Assembly: GCF_001540865.1 (NCBI RefSeq)
Contig: NC_033628.1
Location: 6,064,231-6,128,230, forward strand
Length of the DNA: 64,000 nt
Source of the DNA: Ananas comosus
Lineage: Eukaryota > Streptophyta > Magnoliopsida > Poales > Bromeliaceae
Direction of reading: 5' to 3'
Below, one piece after another: positions 1 to 12,116 of this stretch. Every line of letters begins with the position of its first letter. Position 1 is the stretch's first letter. Below the pieces are notes generated by a model. That model saw only the letters and a list, made by a program, of their open reading frames with translations, searched no databases and was not told the origin of the DNA. The position numbers were made by a program, and so were the translations under genes.

Positions 1-1065
1 TAGCTTGTACTATCAATAATAGGTTAATACACATGCTCTCTAGCGTGTTCTCAGATCACTACATGCAGGTTCTTCCCAATGCAACTATCAACTTTGCATA
101 ATTCTCATAATAATATTATGCACATACCATTCACATATCCATCAAGTCTAATGCCGCTTTATGACATTAGCTTGCTAAGTCCATTTCTAGTCCAAGCCTA
201 ATGCCACTTTATGACATTAGCTTACTATTTGTATACACTCCAGTCTATGTCACTTCAATGATAATATGTCTAACCATGTCAAGCATGCGTTCTAAGTCCA
301 AGAGTGTAATCTATATGCCATATGCACCATATGCAACATGATCTCAAACCAATATTAGAATGCTAATCATATGCAAAGTTTCAAGTTTGAACAGTTCTCT
401 ACTATATAGAGGGCCACTATACTTTATACATAGTATGCACATATTAAGCATTCTAAAATTCTCAAATATTCCATCTAGTAAGAATATGCATGCTTTTTCA
501 TTTTATAACACTTAAATCATCAACAATGAGATTTTCTCATTGTGTGGCTAGGTCAAACCCACCGAACCATCGCGTAGTCCTTCCTTTCGCCGAACGGAGT
601 TGTCCACGAGTCTCAAAATACCCTAAAGGTAATGAGCGAAGGGATACACAAGTATTACGAACAACTATAAGATCAAACATTAACCATCAAGGCAAAAGGG
701 CTAAAATCTCACCTATGGAGTAGAAAATCTTTCCCAAGCTCCAAAAAAGAGCTAAATCCCTTTCAATCCAACCCAAAGGAAGATTCTAATCCAATCAATT
801 GAGCTCCAAAAGCCCTAGATCAAAAATCCCAAAACAAATCCTAAATCCTCATTTCTAGGGTTTCTGTACAAAAATCATGAAAATCATGAAATAAAGGAAA
901 ATAGTAAGCAACTAACCTCTAATGAAGCCTCAAACAAGGTTCAAAATCCACAAGGGTCGAAGATCTCACCTCCAATGAGCTCAACTCCAAGCTCCCAAGC
1001 TTCTCCCATGGTGGAAAAGTCACCAAAAGGCAAAAATAGAGCAAAAGTAAATAAAAAAAAAACTT
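1..1065 (-). mobile_element. LTR-retrotransposon remnant (LTR-like)
   Basis: AT-rich DNA without a credible gene. Its layout resembles part of the solo LTR at 15719-18323, in the same orientation. Both carry a 'ttctct...ctatatagagg' type block, and about 100-200 bp later both carry GGTCAAACCCACC (near 551 and 17128). No end or target duplication is visible because the copy runs off the left edge. Family membership is inferred by eye from short shared blocks. The small ORF at 490-723 is not coding. Confidence 0.35.
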
Positions 1066-1545
1066 TTGAAGTTGAAGGATCAATTTTAATATGACTTATA
1101 GATGATGAGTTACTATATATTTTTATCCTAATGAAACTCTAGCTGCCTCTCTTACTCATTACTTTTTTTCTAATTTTTTTACTCTTTGTTTTTTACTCTT
1201 TTTATTTTCATTTTATTTCCGCCAACAATATTTCATTGTCAACAATATAGTTTGTCTATTGACTATTTAATAAAATTTATAAAAAATATATATTTATACG
1301 GATATCCGTACCCGATGTAGACCCGATCCATATCCGGTCTTGAACGGGTAGTATACGGGTCGTCACTATTCAGACCCGCTCAAATAGATCCAATGGGTAT
1401 ATTAGTAACTTTAGTACCCGACCCGGACCCGGCCCGAAGTTAAATGGGTAGGGTATATATATTTTTTTGTAACCATTTCTTTTTAGTGTATGGATATAGT
1501 ATATTAATTATCCAAACCCGACCCGGTTCACGGATATCTTTATGT
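1066..1545. other. AT-rich spacer with ACCCG-rich degenerate repeats
   Basis: No gene seen. Between about 1300 and 1540 the sequence repeats variants of ACCCG, CCCGACCCGG and GGATATCCG on both strands. This is probably the subterminal region of an old DNA transposon, but I find no terminal inverted repeat or target duplication. Confidence 0.35.
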
Positions 1546-1650
1546 CCAAGCTTGGCGGGGTTATGGAGCGACAGGTGTTGCGGACACGCGTCCGCCTGAC
1601 CGCCCCGGTTGCCGGTCCACTTCCACCCCCCGGGGCCCCGAAGAACACAA
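1546..1650 (+). promoter_or_regulatory. Probable native 5' flank of the IBA57 gene, displaced by a hAT insertion
   Basis: A short GC-rich stretch ends in GAACACAA (1643-1650). The same 8-mer recurs at 4799-4806, directly after the hAT element. Removing the element rejoins this GC-rich DNA to the 5' UTR of the IBA57 gene. That it holds the original core promoter is inference; no TATA box is evident. Confidence 0.4.
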
Positions 1651-2019
1651 CATAGTTAGTTAATTCGCGAATTATTCGCGAATAATTCGCGAATTTTTGA
1701 AAAAGCCGAATAAAACAGCCGTTTTCATGTTTTTTTCAAAAATTCGGGAAAATTCGTGTTTTTTTTTGGCTAAAAATAATTATTCACGAATTAAACGCGA
1801 TTTGCGAATAATTCGGCCCAACAGCCCGGTTGCAGGTTGCTGTGAGCCTGCGACGCAGAGTAGCGGAGTCGGACTCGGGCCTCGCGGGTGGCCCAAAAGA
1901 GGAAAAAAAATCATTTCTGTGTCTGTCGCCCAAAAGGCCAAAAAAGAAACAAAAAAAAATCCTCTCTTTCAGACTGGCCCCCCACCCGCCCCCCCCAACC
2001 CACGAGTCCCACTCCTATC

Positions 2020-3487
2020 CATAGTTAGTTAATTTGCGAATTATTCGCAAATTATTCGAGAATTTTTAAAATTCCGAATAAAACGTCCGTTTTCAAATTT
2101 TTGAAAAAATTTTGAAAAAAATTACGTTTTATTGGATAAAAGTAATTATTCGCGAATTAAACGCGATTCGCGAATAATTCCGCTCAAAAAAAACGCCGCC
2201 GTTGCTGCGGTCGCGGGCCTCGCGCATGGCCCAAAACAGAAAAGAGTTCGCAACTCAAAAAAAAAACCCTTCTCTGAAATCGCCCCCTCCCAGTCTCCCA
2301 GACTCCCAGCCCCAGCCCCATCCCTCCCAAAAAAGGGTTTGCCCTAACTTCTCACCCCTGCGGCGGTGCGGCCCTGCCACCGACCCGTGCGGCGGTCGCG
2401 GTCCCTTCCCCTCCCCCTCTTCCCTTCCGGCTGCTCGCCGAACGCAATCGGAAGCCCCCCTCTTCAGAAATCGAAGATCGAGTTCTTCACTCTTCAGAAA
2501 TCGAAACCCTCCCCGTCGCCTCTTCCTCTTCCGCTTCCGCTATCCAACGATATATAGATCAGTAATAAGGTGGTTCTTTACAAACCAAGTACGATTTGAG
2601 TTTTCATTCTTTAAAGCAAAAGTTGGAAGCTTTTAGTCCATCTGATGGATACTTTTTTATACACAAATGGCTCGAGTGCTTAAATTGAATGTGTCCATTC
2701 TCTGTTCATCGCACCTAATTGTTAAGAACTAAAGACCCAAACATAGAGCTAAATAATGTATTAACCTAGGGACACGGAACTCTTGTATTATACCTAATCA
2801 ATTTCATGATCTTGTCGACACTTGCAAAAGAAAATTTGTTGTGTGGTCTTTCATGGAAAATTTTGTTGTGGTTAAATCAGAGTCGGAGTTCGCTGATTAT
2901 AATTACTAAAACTTTCTGTGTTTGTATGCTCTATATTTTATTCAAGCTTTTATGTATGTTTATATGTGGAATTATGAACTTTATGTATTTTTATTTGTTT
3001 ACTGTTTAGACTTTAGAATTTAGATATGCTAGTATGCTGTTATGCACTATGCAAAGTGCCTGTTTCTCTTGGATTTAATTTCTAACTATGCTTGTATGTG
3101 AATCTTTTTATATTTACATTTAAATATGGACTATCTTGATCTCTTATTTGCTTAATTATTTTTTTTTTTTTAGGCATAATATAGTTTGTTATTTTTTTTA
3201 GTTAATTAGTTTAATTTTGTAGTTCTTTATTTTTATATTCTTAAAAAATATGAGTATTTATGCTAATAATATAAATCTTGAGAGAAAAAAACTTAATTTA
3301 ATAGCCGAATTTTTAATCCCGAATTTTTAATTGGTGAACGTATAATATCTGTATAAATCACGTATCCGAATAATTACTGAATCTGTTTTTTAACCGTATT
3401 TTTCAACGAATTTAAAAATTCGAAGACGAATTTTATCCGAATTATACCCGTACCGAATTTTTGCCGAATCCGAATTAACTAACTATG
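2020..3487. mobile_element. Nested hAT-type copy of the same family
   Basis: It begins CATAGTTAGTTAATT at 2020 and ends AATTAACTAACTATG at 3487. The flanking 8-mers CTCCTATC (2012-2019) and CTCCTACC (3488-3495) match at 7 of 8 positions, fitting an aged target duplication. Internal sequence (the CCCTCCCAAAAAAGGGTT and CGCCTCTTCCTCTTCC blocks) recurs in the outer copy, so it inserted into a sister element. It is non-coding. Confidence 0.8.
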
Positions 3488-3743
3488 CTCCTACCCCGAC
3501 CCCTCCCAGTCCCAAAAAAGGGTTGCCCTAACCCTCCTCGTCGCCTCTTCCTCTTCCTCCGCTTCCAACGATAGATCAGTAATCGATCGGGTGGTTCTTT
3601 ACAAACCAGGTGCGATTTGAGTTTCCATTCTAAAAAACAAAAGTTGGAAGCTTTTAGTCCATCTGATGGATACTTTTTTTATACACAAATGGCTCGAGTG
3701 CTTAAATTGAATGTGTGTCCATTCTCTGTTATGCCCAAACATA

Positions 3744-4606
3744 GAAGACCCAAACATGGAGCTAGATATAATCTTAATTAACTTAGGGACCAGGTGTCCA
3801 TTCTCTGTTATTCTCTGTTATGTGGAATAGTGAACTTTATGTATCTTTTATTTATTTATTGTTTAGACTTTAGAATTTAGATAGGCTAGTATGCAGTTAT
3901 GCACTATGTAAAGTGCTAGTTTCATCTTGTATTTACTTTCTAACTATGCTTGTATGTGAACGTTTTATATTTTACATTTAAGTATGGTCTATCTTGATCT
4001 CTTATTTGCTTAATTATTTCTTTATTTTGAGGCATTATATATGTTACGTTTTTTTTTTTACTTAATTAGTTTAATTTTGTAGCTCTTTATTCGTATATTC
4101 TTAAAAAATATAAGTATTTATGCTAATAGTATAAATCTTGAGAGCNAAGACCCAAACATAGAGCTAACTAATCTTAATTAACTTAGGGACCAGGTGTCCA
4201 TTCTCTGTTATGCACAAAGAAGACCCAAACATAGAGCTAATTAACTTAGGGACCAGGTGTCCATTCTCTGTTATTCTCTGTTATGTGGAATAGTGAACTT
4301 TATGTATCTTTTATTTATTTATTGTTTAGACTTTAGAATTTAGATAGGCTAGTATGCAGTTATGCACTATGTAAAGTGCCAGTTTCATCTTGTATTTACT
4401 TTCTAACTATGCTTGTATGTGAACCTTTTATATTTTACATTTAAGTATGGTCTATCTTGATCTCTTATTTGCTTAATTATTTCTTTATTTTGAGGCATTA
4501 TATAGTTTACGTTTTTTTTTTTACTTAATTAGTTTAATTTTGTAGCTCTTTATTCGTATATTCTTAAAAAATATAAGTATTTATGCTAATAGTATAAATC
4601 TTGAGA
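3744..4606. repeat. Near-identical direct duplication flanking a single N (4146)
   Basis: The roughly 400 bp left of the N (about 3744-4145) is repeated right of it (about 4147-4606), including the shared run from GGGACCAGGTGTCC through TATAAATCTTGAGAG. A single N between two near-identical copies is more easily explained by an unmerged contig overlap than by a biological tandem repeat. Confidence 0.65.
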
Positions 4607-4852
4607 GGAAAAAAACTTAATTTAATAGCCGAATTTTTAATTGGTGAACGTATAATATCCGTATAAATCACGTATCCGAATAATTGGCGAATCCGGTTTT
4701 TTAGCCATTTTTTTCAACGAATTTAAAAATTAGAAGACAAATTTTATCCGAATTATATCCGTACCGAATTTTTGCCGAATCCGAATTAACTAACTATGGA
4801 ACACAAACGCAAAGTAGAGAAAAGAAAAAGGAAAAGAGAAAGAAATAAGAAA

Positions 4853-7800
4853 ATGCCTCCTTTTACCTCCTCCTGGCGCCTCCGCACTCCGATCTCAACC
4901 CTTTCCCACCGCTTCCGCGCCGCGCTGCCCAGACTCCTCTCCTCCGGGGCCCAGCAGCCCTCGTCGTCGTCGGCGGCGGTGGGCCCCCTGTCCTGCCGCC
5001 TGGGTTCCCGCTCTGTAGTCCGATTTCGCGGGCCCGACGCCGCCAAGTTCCTGCAGGGCCTCCTCACCAATGACGTCCGCCCTCTCGCTGTTCCGCCCGC
5101 CGCCGCAGTTGGAAGCGACGAGTCTTCCACCCACTTTCCCACGCCCAATGTCTCTCTCTACCACTCTCCCCCTATCTACGCCGCCCTGCTCACGCCGCAT
5201 GGCAGGTTCCTCTACGACCTCTTCCTCTATCGCCCGCCTCCCGCCGATCACAAGCTCGACCGGACCGGCTCTGGGCCTGGAAAGGGCGATCCCCACGACC
5301 CGCTCACTTTGCTCGCCGACGTCGATGCGGTCGTCCTGGACGAGCTCTTGGATTGCTTCAACAAGTAAGGCGCCTAAATCCTAGTTAGAATTATTTTCTT
5401 TTCTGGTTCCATAGCTTCGACTTCTTTATTCCCGCGCTGAGTTTTCCTATTTTATTTTCTGGTGCTAATCCTAAGCGACACATTAGCTTTTATGTAAATT
5501 GGAAACTGCAAATTAGTAATAAACAAGGTCGATAGGACTTGGATAGTTTTAAATCCGAGGCCTGAGTCAGTGAAATACAAAAGGCAGCGCTACAAGTGAG
5601 GGGAAATGATGTCCAGAAATTCACAAAGACGGATTAGTATTGATGGCTATATGAGTCAAAACTTGTTCTCTTGTGTCCTGTAATATTGAGAGAGTACCAC
5701 ATCCCAGTATCTGATAATATGGAAAAAGCGGACGAGTATATTTCTGAAATCTTAATATCTACTATATTTTTGACAATCTAGAGAGATCCTACTGTTCAAC
5801 CCATTTTATGCGCAGTTGGTAGCATTTGGTAGAAATTTGCATCTCATTTGAGTAGCAGAACTTGACATATGACACTTCCTGATTTGACCATACAATATTT
5901 CATTGCTCTAAGTTAATGCTGATTTTATTCCCATACATGTTTTGCAGATATAGGCTCCGGTCCAAGGTTGACATAGAGAACGTGAGCAAGGAATTTGCTT
6001 GTTGGCAGAGATTTGGTGGTAACCTATCTAACGCTGCACCATCAACTCAAGAACCTGAAGCTGCATCTGTTGGTTGGGGAACAGGCATCGATCATGCTGC
6101 TGAATCATCCGCACAGGGAAATAGTATTGGTTGGAAATGGTGCAAAGATCCTAGGTTGGATTGCTTGGGATATAGGGGAATCTTCCCATCTAACACAATT
6201 CGTAAGAGACTGCACTCATAAGGTCTTTTAACGTTTATGCATCTCCACCTATTAAATTATACCCCTGTAAAATATGAATTTCATATATGACACCAAAATT
6301 GCTATTTCTTATGAAGGCTTTCTTTTCTGCCGAGAAGGTCGGGGGGTAAGCTTAAGTTTACTTTCTAAAGCTGGATACTTCTGCAAGTACAAATTATATA
6401 TGTTAGGAAGTATGTTTTTGAGGAGCATACATTGAATTTCAGATTTTATAAGGGCATATATATAAAAACAGAATCTCGTGTTCGTTTTATTCATAGTAGG
6501 ACTTGTTGGCACCTAGGATTGGATCAGATTGGCTAAGTTAAGAGTATTTCATTGGGTAGATTCGGCAACTTGGGGGGTGCCAAGAGTAGCGAGAGGAATC
6601 TGGTTGAGTTAAATACCCAGTGGAGTGGAATGGGATTACTGGATCCCACCAAGCGGCTAGGAGTGAAAAGGGCTGCATTTGGAAATTCATTTCTATCCCA
6701 TGGGCGGCGCCTCCAATTGTTGTGACCTCCAGTGCCTTTTTGAGTTTTGAGTTGCTAAATGCTCCCTCTCCCTTCAACGTTGCACTTTCAGCTTTGCCTA
6801 TCCAATCAATCTAGGTGCCGGCCGGGGCCACCAGTTGCACTGGCGTTCAACAATGGATGCTTCAATTTGGTATATGAACTAGAAATCTAGAAGTTCATTA
6901 TATATTTATATCTGTTGCTTTCTTTCTTCTACAGCACCATTAGTTGAATCCGACAAAGAAGCAGATGAAAGACATTACCTTCTATGGCGATTACAGCAAG
7001 GAGTTGCTGAAGGTTCGACTGAGATACCAAAAGGTGTGGTTAATCAAATTTCAGAATGATTTTATTGTGCCTTCTTCTAGGTGACTATATACCTACAAAT
7101 TATATATAATGATAGAACAGAACCCAGAAAATCAAGATTCTAATGCTGCGTATAGTTTTCTGTTGGAATTCTATGACAAAGTTTTCATTGAGATTTCATT
7201 ACTCTTCCAAATTGTTGTGTTCACATGTTCAATCTAGGTATGCATTTTTGTTTAGGTTTTATGTATAAGTGGAAACTTGATTATGACAATATGAATTAAG
7301 TGTACTTGACATTACAAAATAATCAAATACAAGGTTGAACTCGGTTCAACTCAATTTGTTGATTTTGTTGGTAAGTACTGAATAGCCGATACAGAAGTAA
7401 CTAGTTGTTTGTTCATACTATTTAGGAGAATGGTATTACTAGACTAGTTTAGATTTAAGCATTTCCAGCTACATTAATTAAGAATAGTAGAGATGTTACC
7501 TAGTGGTTGGTTTTTAGTTTTTTATTGTTTATGAGAAAAGGCAATGACTAGAAAATTGTGTTTGGTCCCATTATCTGTTTAAATATTTATTCCAAAATAC
7601 CGGAAAACTTGGTACTCACATAAATATATTTTAGATTAGTGGAGTATGGTTTGAGTTGCTTTTTGGGGCCAGACTCGATTTGAAATAAAGCAGCTATGCT
7701 AGTCTTTCAAGGTATAAAATGTTCTACTAATAAACCCTATACATGTTTCATTTTGGTGGGAACTTGTTTGATTTGGTTAGGAGCGGGTTCTCTTATAGAA

Positions 7801-10800
7801 AATTGAGATAGATTGAGATTAGTCAGATTTCACCTACATAACCAAGACTGAGACGGTCATTAGAAAAAGTGTCCTGAGCCAAAACAAATGATTCACTTTC
7901 ATTTCCTGACTCATCGGTTATATCCCTACATTTGCTGTAATGTTTGTGTGCTCGTGATTAAGTGTGCATTCTTTCACATGTATGAATATTTGTCTACTTG
8001 TGCTAGTGCGTGTACATGCATATGTGCTGTCCACATGTATCTCTGTGTTGTTCACAACCATGTGCTTGTGTGCACATTTGGCCTAGGCATTGGTTTATAT
8101 CGATCTACTCTCGAGGATTCGAATGCTGTCTCGGAGTGTAAGGATGGAGTGAAGTACTGAAGTCAATAAAGAAGTTGTAGATTCGTAAGATCATGATAGT
8201 CTCTCCGCGTGCTATAGTGCTACAAAAGATTTAAGTGCATGGTGTGCATGTGTATGCGGGAGGCATGTTATAGTTTTTTCTCAACATGCACCACTTGTGG
8301 ACTTGTCTGTTTTTGTTGGCAGTTGCATGATTTTTTTTGTTTGGTTCTTTCGAAATTTGAACTTTTTGGCTTCTGCGAGAGTCAATAGTAATGGAGTTGA
8401 CATTGATGTATACTAGGACTAGGAGCTTATTCAATCTAGCTTCTGTTAATACGAGTTAGCCATTCTCATCTCTTTTGGTCTTTTTTCAATGCCTTGCTCT
8501 TATTTCTTGTGAAACAATAACTTTTGGTTGAAATATATAAGTTGTTTTGCCCAGTCATTAACTTACGTTAGGCGGATATGATGCATTTGCAAGATTAACA
8601 GTGTAGAATAATTCAAATCCAGTGAAATTTGATAGAAATTTTTTTTCACTAAAAATTAGAGTAAATTTAGTATCTCTAATATGAAATTTAAGTCTTTTCT
8701 CATTATTTTTTATGATATTTTTATTTTCAGTCGTTAATTTTGTCTCTAATATGAAATTTAAGTCTTTTCTCATTATTTTTTATGATATTTTTATTTTCAG
8801 TCGTTAATTTTGAGACTTTGTTTTAAATGTAAATGAGGTTGAAAAATCATAAAAATTTATTTTAGATACTTCAAAACTCTAGATTAAGTCTAACAGAGTC
8901 AATCGTTGATTCGAGTGTCCTATCATCGAAAACAATTTGGTACACTAGATCTTCAATTTTTACGAGAGTACAATTTTGACCGTTACACATTTGATGGACT
9001 TCATTATAAATTTAGAAAATTGCAACATTTGGTTTTTAGATACTATAGATACTCTAGATCATGTGCAATAGTATGTGTCGTTGATTCGGAAGCTCCATCA
9101 TTGGACTTATGAATATGAAGGTCTCTGTATTGCACACAGTCATACACACATATATACACACGCACGTGCATATATACACACATATATACATATACGTATA
9201 TACACACACATGTACATATTTAAATAGACGCACACTCCCATGCACATGCGGATGCATACACACACACACACACACAATAGGGCTACTATACTCTTATGAG
9301 TATAGAATCGTTCATTCTTTTGCAGTCACATGCAAATGTTCAAGGGTCACGGTTCAACAACCTCACTATTTTTTTAAAATTGACTAAATCTATCTATGCT
9401 ATCAACCATCCTAAGTGTCATGACAGTATTGTTTAAGTAGTAGCCCAATTACCTTTTGTTTACAACCTATGTTAGATGCACTATGTTCAATACTTACATA
9501 CGCATGTCAAATTCTCTAAGTTATCTCTATAGAATGTTATTTGTCTCATAGTTCAATAACGTCGGTGAATAGGTTATGTCCAAACATATTGACAACATAT
9601 GAGATTCTCTCGCACCTTGGTAGCTAATTCACCTCAAGAAAGGTGTGTTTCACACAAGAATGCTCGTGTATGCACATTTACTAGAAAAATTACCATTTAT
9701 ACTTATCCGTTCAACATGATATTAGTCCTCAGATATGGAAAGTGACCAATCCACTTTGGTACCCATCTCGTTTCGTCATTAATTGATAAGAAAATCAAGA
9801 ACTAGGAAATTGTGGACGAATCGCCCTGCTTCCAAGCCAATCCGCCAAAAACCTTCAAAATCGGCCTGAATTGTCCAATCGGACGTTGTAACCTTGTTGT
9901 AATTCAAATCTTTGTTGTCTTCCAAGTCAATCTTCTCTCTAATTAGAGTTTTCAAGTGTTAGATGGATTTTAAACTCAAGGTGCAAAAACAGCAATTTTG
10001 ATCCAGGTTTCTAATTTGTCTCAACAAAATCCTTCATTCATAGCAAATCTCTAAATATTATAATATAGATTCACCTAGATTCTTCTGCTGAGCCACTGTG
10101 CATGTGTCCATGCAAAAGTCAAATCATTTATCAAATTTCCTTCGGGCTGCAAATACTGACTTCGGGCGTCCGGTTCTAGGATTTGAATCAACATTAGTGC
10201 CTGTATGCCACTTTAGGGCACCATAATCCCTTTCCCGGCGTCCGAAAGACCTTAAAACTTTAGTTTCAATAGTGAGTCCGTTTTTGTGCTGTTTTCAAAT
10301 TATTTTTGATGATGGAACTTTCCAATCGATGGTCAGCACCATTTGATTTGATTCAATTATTAATTTTTTGGCATTATTTATATCATGATCAAAAGATCAT
10401 GAAATTGACCATTTTTAACGGCTGGTATGGAATGCTTGCTAGTTTAACGGCGTAAAAGAAATGGAATCGGTTGAATTTTTAATAGAAAATGTTATTCACT
10501 ATCTAGATAAAGACTAATAACTTCGATCTTAAATTGCAAAATAGTACATTAATAATTTTTGGCAAATAAAAAAAGGTAGTTGGACGAGTTACTTATTGTG
10601 CCACATCCTTGTATTAGTCCTCTGCCCAGATTATAGATGGACCTGTAAGATGTGAGTGAGAACTATAATCATAGTTTCCAGTAGGTATGCCCATCTAAAG
10701 GGCAGGCTCGATCCACCAAATCTAAAGAAGGCATAATATAAAAGGAGTGAGTATATAACTAATAAAAAGTACTTTACATATATATGACCACTATATGCGA

Positions 10801-11208
10801 AAAGAAAGTGACGACTATTATGCCATAAATTGAAAGATCAAGATCCTTACTTTGTTTTCGACATCTCTCACTATAGAGGGTATGCAGTTCACCTACCGAG
10901 AGAGCTCCCTCTTGTACTGGTATATAGGGGTGAACCGGAATACTTATGATAAGTATTAGCCTTTCTTGTAACTCTTTCACCTTTGGATCAACACCTTTGA
11001 CCACTAGTCTTGGATTAATACGATTCCACCAATCACTACTAAACTCGTGCTGGGCCACCATCATCCCAACCCCGTAATTTTTTATCCAAGGGCTACAAAC
11101 CTAAAAAGTAAAAAATCCCAAATACTTCTAAAAGTCCACAATCTTTTATCCAAGGGATACAAAGCTAAAGTAAAAAAGCCCAAATACTTCGAAACGTATT
11201 TCTAGCTC

Positions 11209-11257
<49 letters not shown>

Positions 11258-12074
11258 TAGGCTACTATACTATCTATAGTACCGAGCTTCGGTACTATAG
11301 TGTTTGTTTTCGATCTTAGGGCGTTCAAATCAACGATCCACACCGTTAAATATGATCTAGGGTATATGAATTTCTTAGGAATAAAATTTTAGTTTTTTTC
11401 GATATCGTTTACTTANAAGGGAGCCGATCGTCGATTTGGAAGCCGCATCATTGAAAACAACTTGGTAGCACGGAGGCCTCCGTGCTACCGATAGTATACT
11501 AGCCTAGCTCTATATGTATATATATATTTATATAGAATTAGGCTACTATACTATCTATAGTACCGAGCTTCGGTACTATAGTGTTTGTTTTCGATCTTAG
11601 GGCGTTCAAATCAACGATCCACACCGTTAAATATGATCTAGGGTATAAGAATGTCTTAGGAATAAAATTTTAGTTTTTTTCGATATCGTTTACTTAGTAA
11701 ATAAATTATATCAAAATGGACGGTGAAAATTGAATAATCTTTAAAATTTGAGTATATGACTTTTAAATTCAAGATCAAGAATGTTAACCTTAATCTATAT
11801 AGTTTAAAGTATTTTCTATCAAAATTTGAATAAATTTAGATTCTTCTACACCGTTAAACTCCAAACTTGTCATAATAGCCATTGAAAATTGACAATTTTG
11901 AAATAGTTTGATCATAAAGTAAACTATGTCGAAAAAATATAAAATTTTATTTCTAGAAACTTTAAATACTCTAGATCAGTTTTAACGGTGTGGATCGTTG
12001 ATTTGAACGCCCTAAGATCGAAAACCAACATTATAGTACCGGAGCTCGGTACTATAGATAGTATAGTAGCCTAG

Positions 12075-12116
<42 letters not shown>

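Larger units (their letters stand above)
1651..4798. mobile_element. Non-autonomous hAT-type DNA transposon (outer copy)
   Basis: The terminal inverted repeats are CATAGTTAGTTAATTCG at 1651-1667 and its exact complement ending at 4798. An identical 8-bp target duplication, GAACACAA, lies at 1643-1650 and 4799-4806. Eight-base duplications with short inverted repeats are diagnostic of the hAT superfamily. There is no transposase reading frame; the small ORFs inside are fortuitous. The element carries a second copy of its own family (2020-3487) and a duplicated block around a single N at 4146. It lies 54 bp upstream of the likely IBA57 start codon, and its last three bases form a spurious ATG. 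Confidence 0.87.

Noticed and set aside
2202..2636. 144-codon Ser/Arg/Pro-rich ORF
   Set aside because: It lies inside a non-autonomous hAT copy, has biased composition and no domain.
4796..4852. Upstream in-frame ATG as the IBA57 start
   Set aside because: The ATG is formed by the end of the hAT inverted repeat. The ATG at 4853 begins a better mitochondrial presequence.
4786..5296. Long minus-strand ORFs opposite IBA57 exon 1
   Set aside because: Shadows of a GC-rich exon. The plus-strand frame splices into a full, recognisable IBA57 protein.
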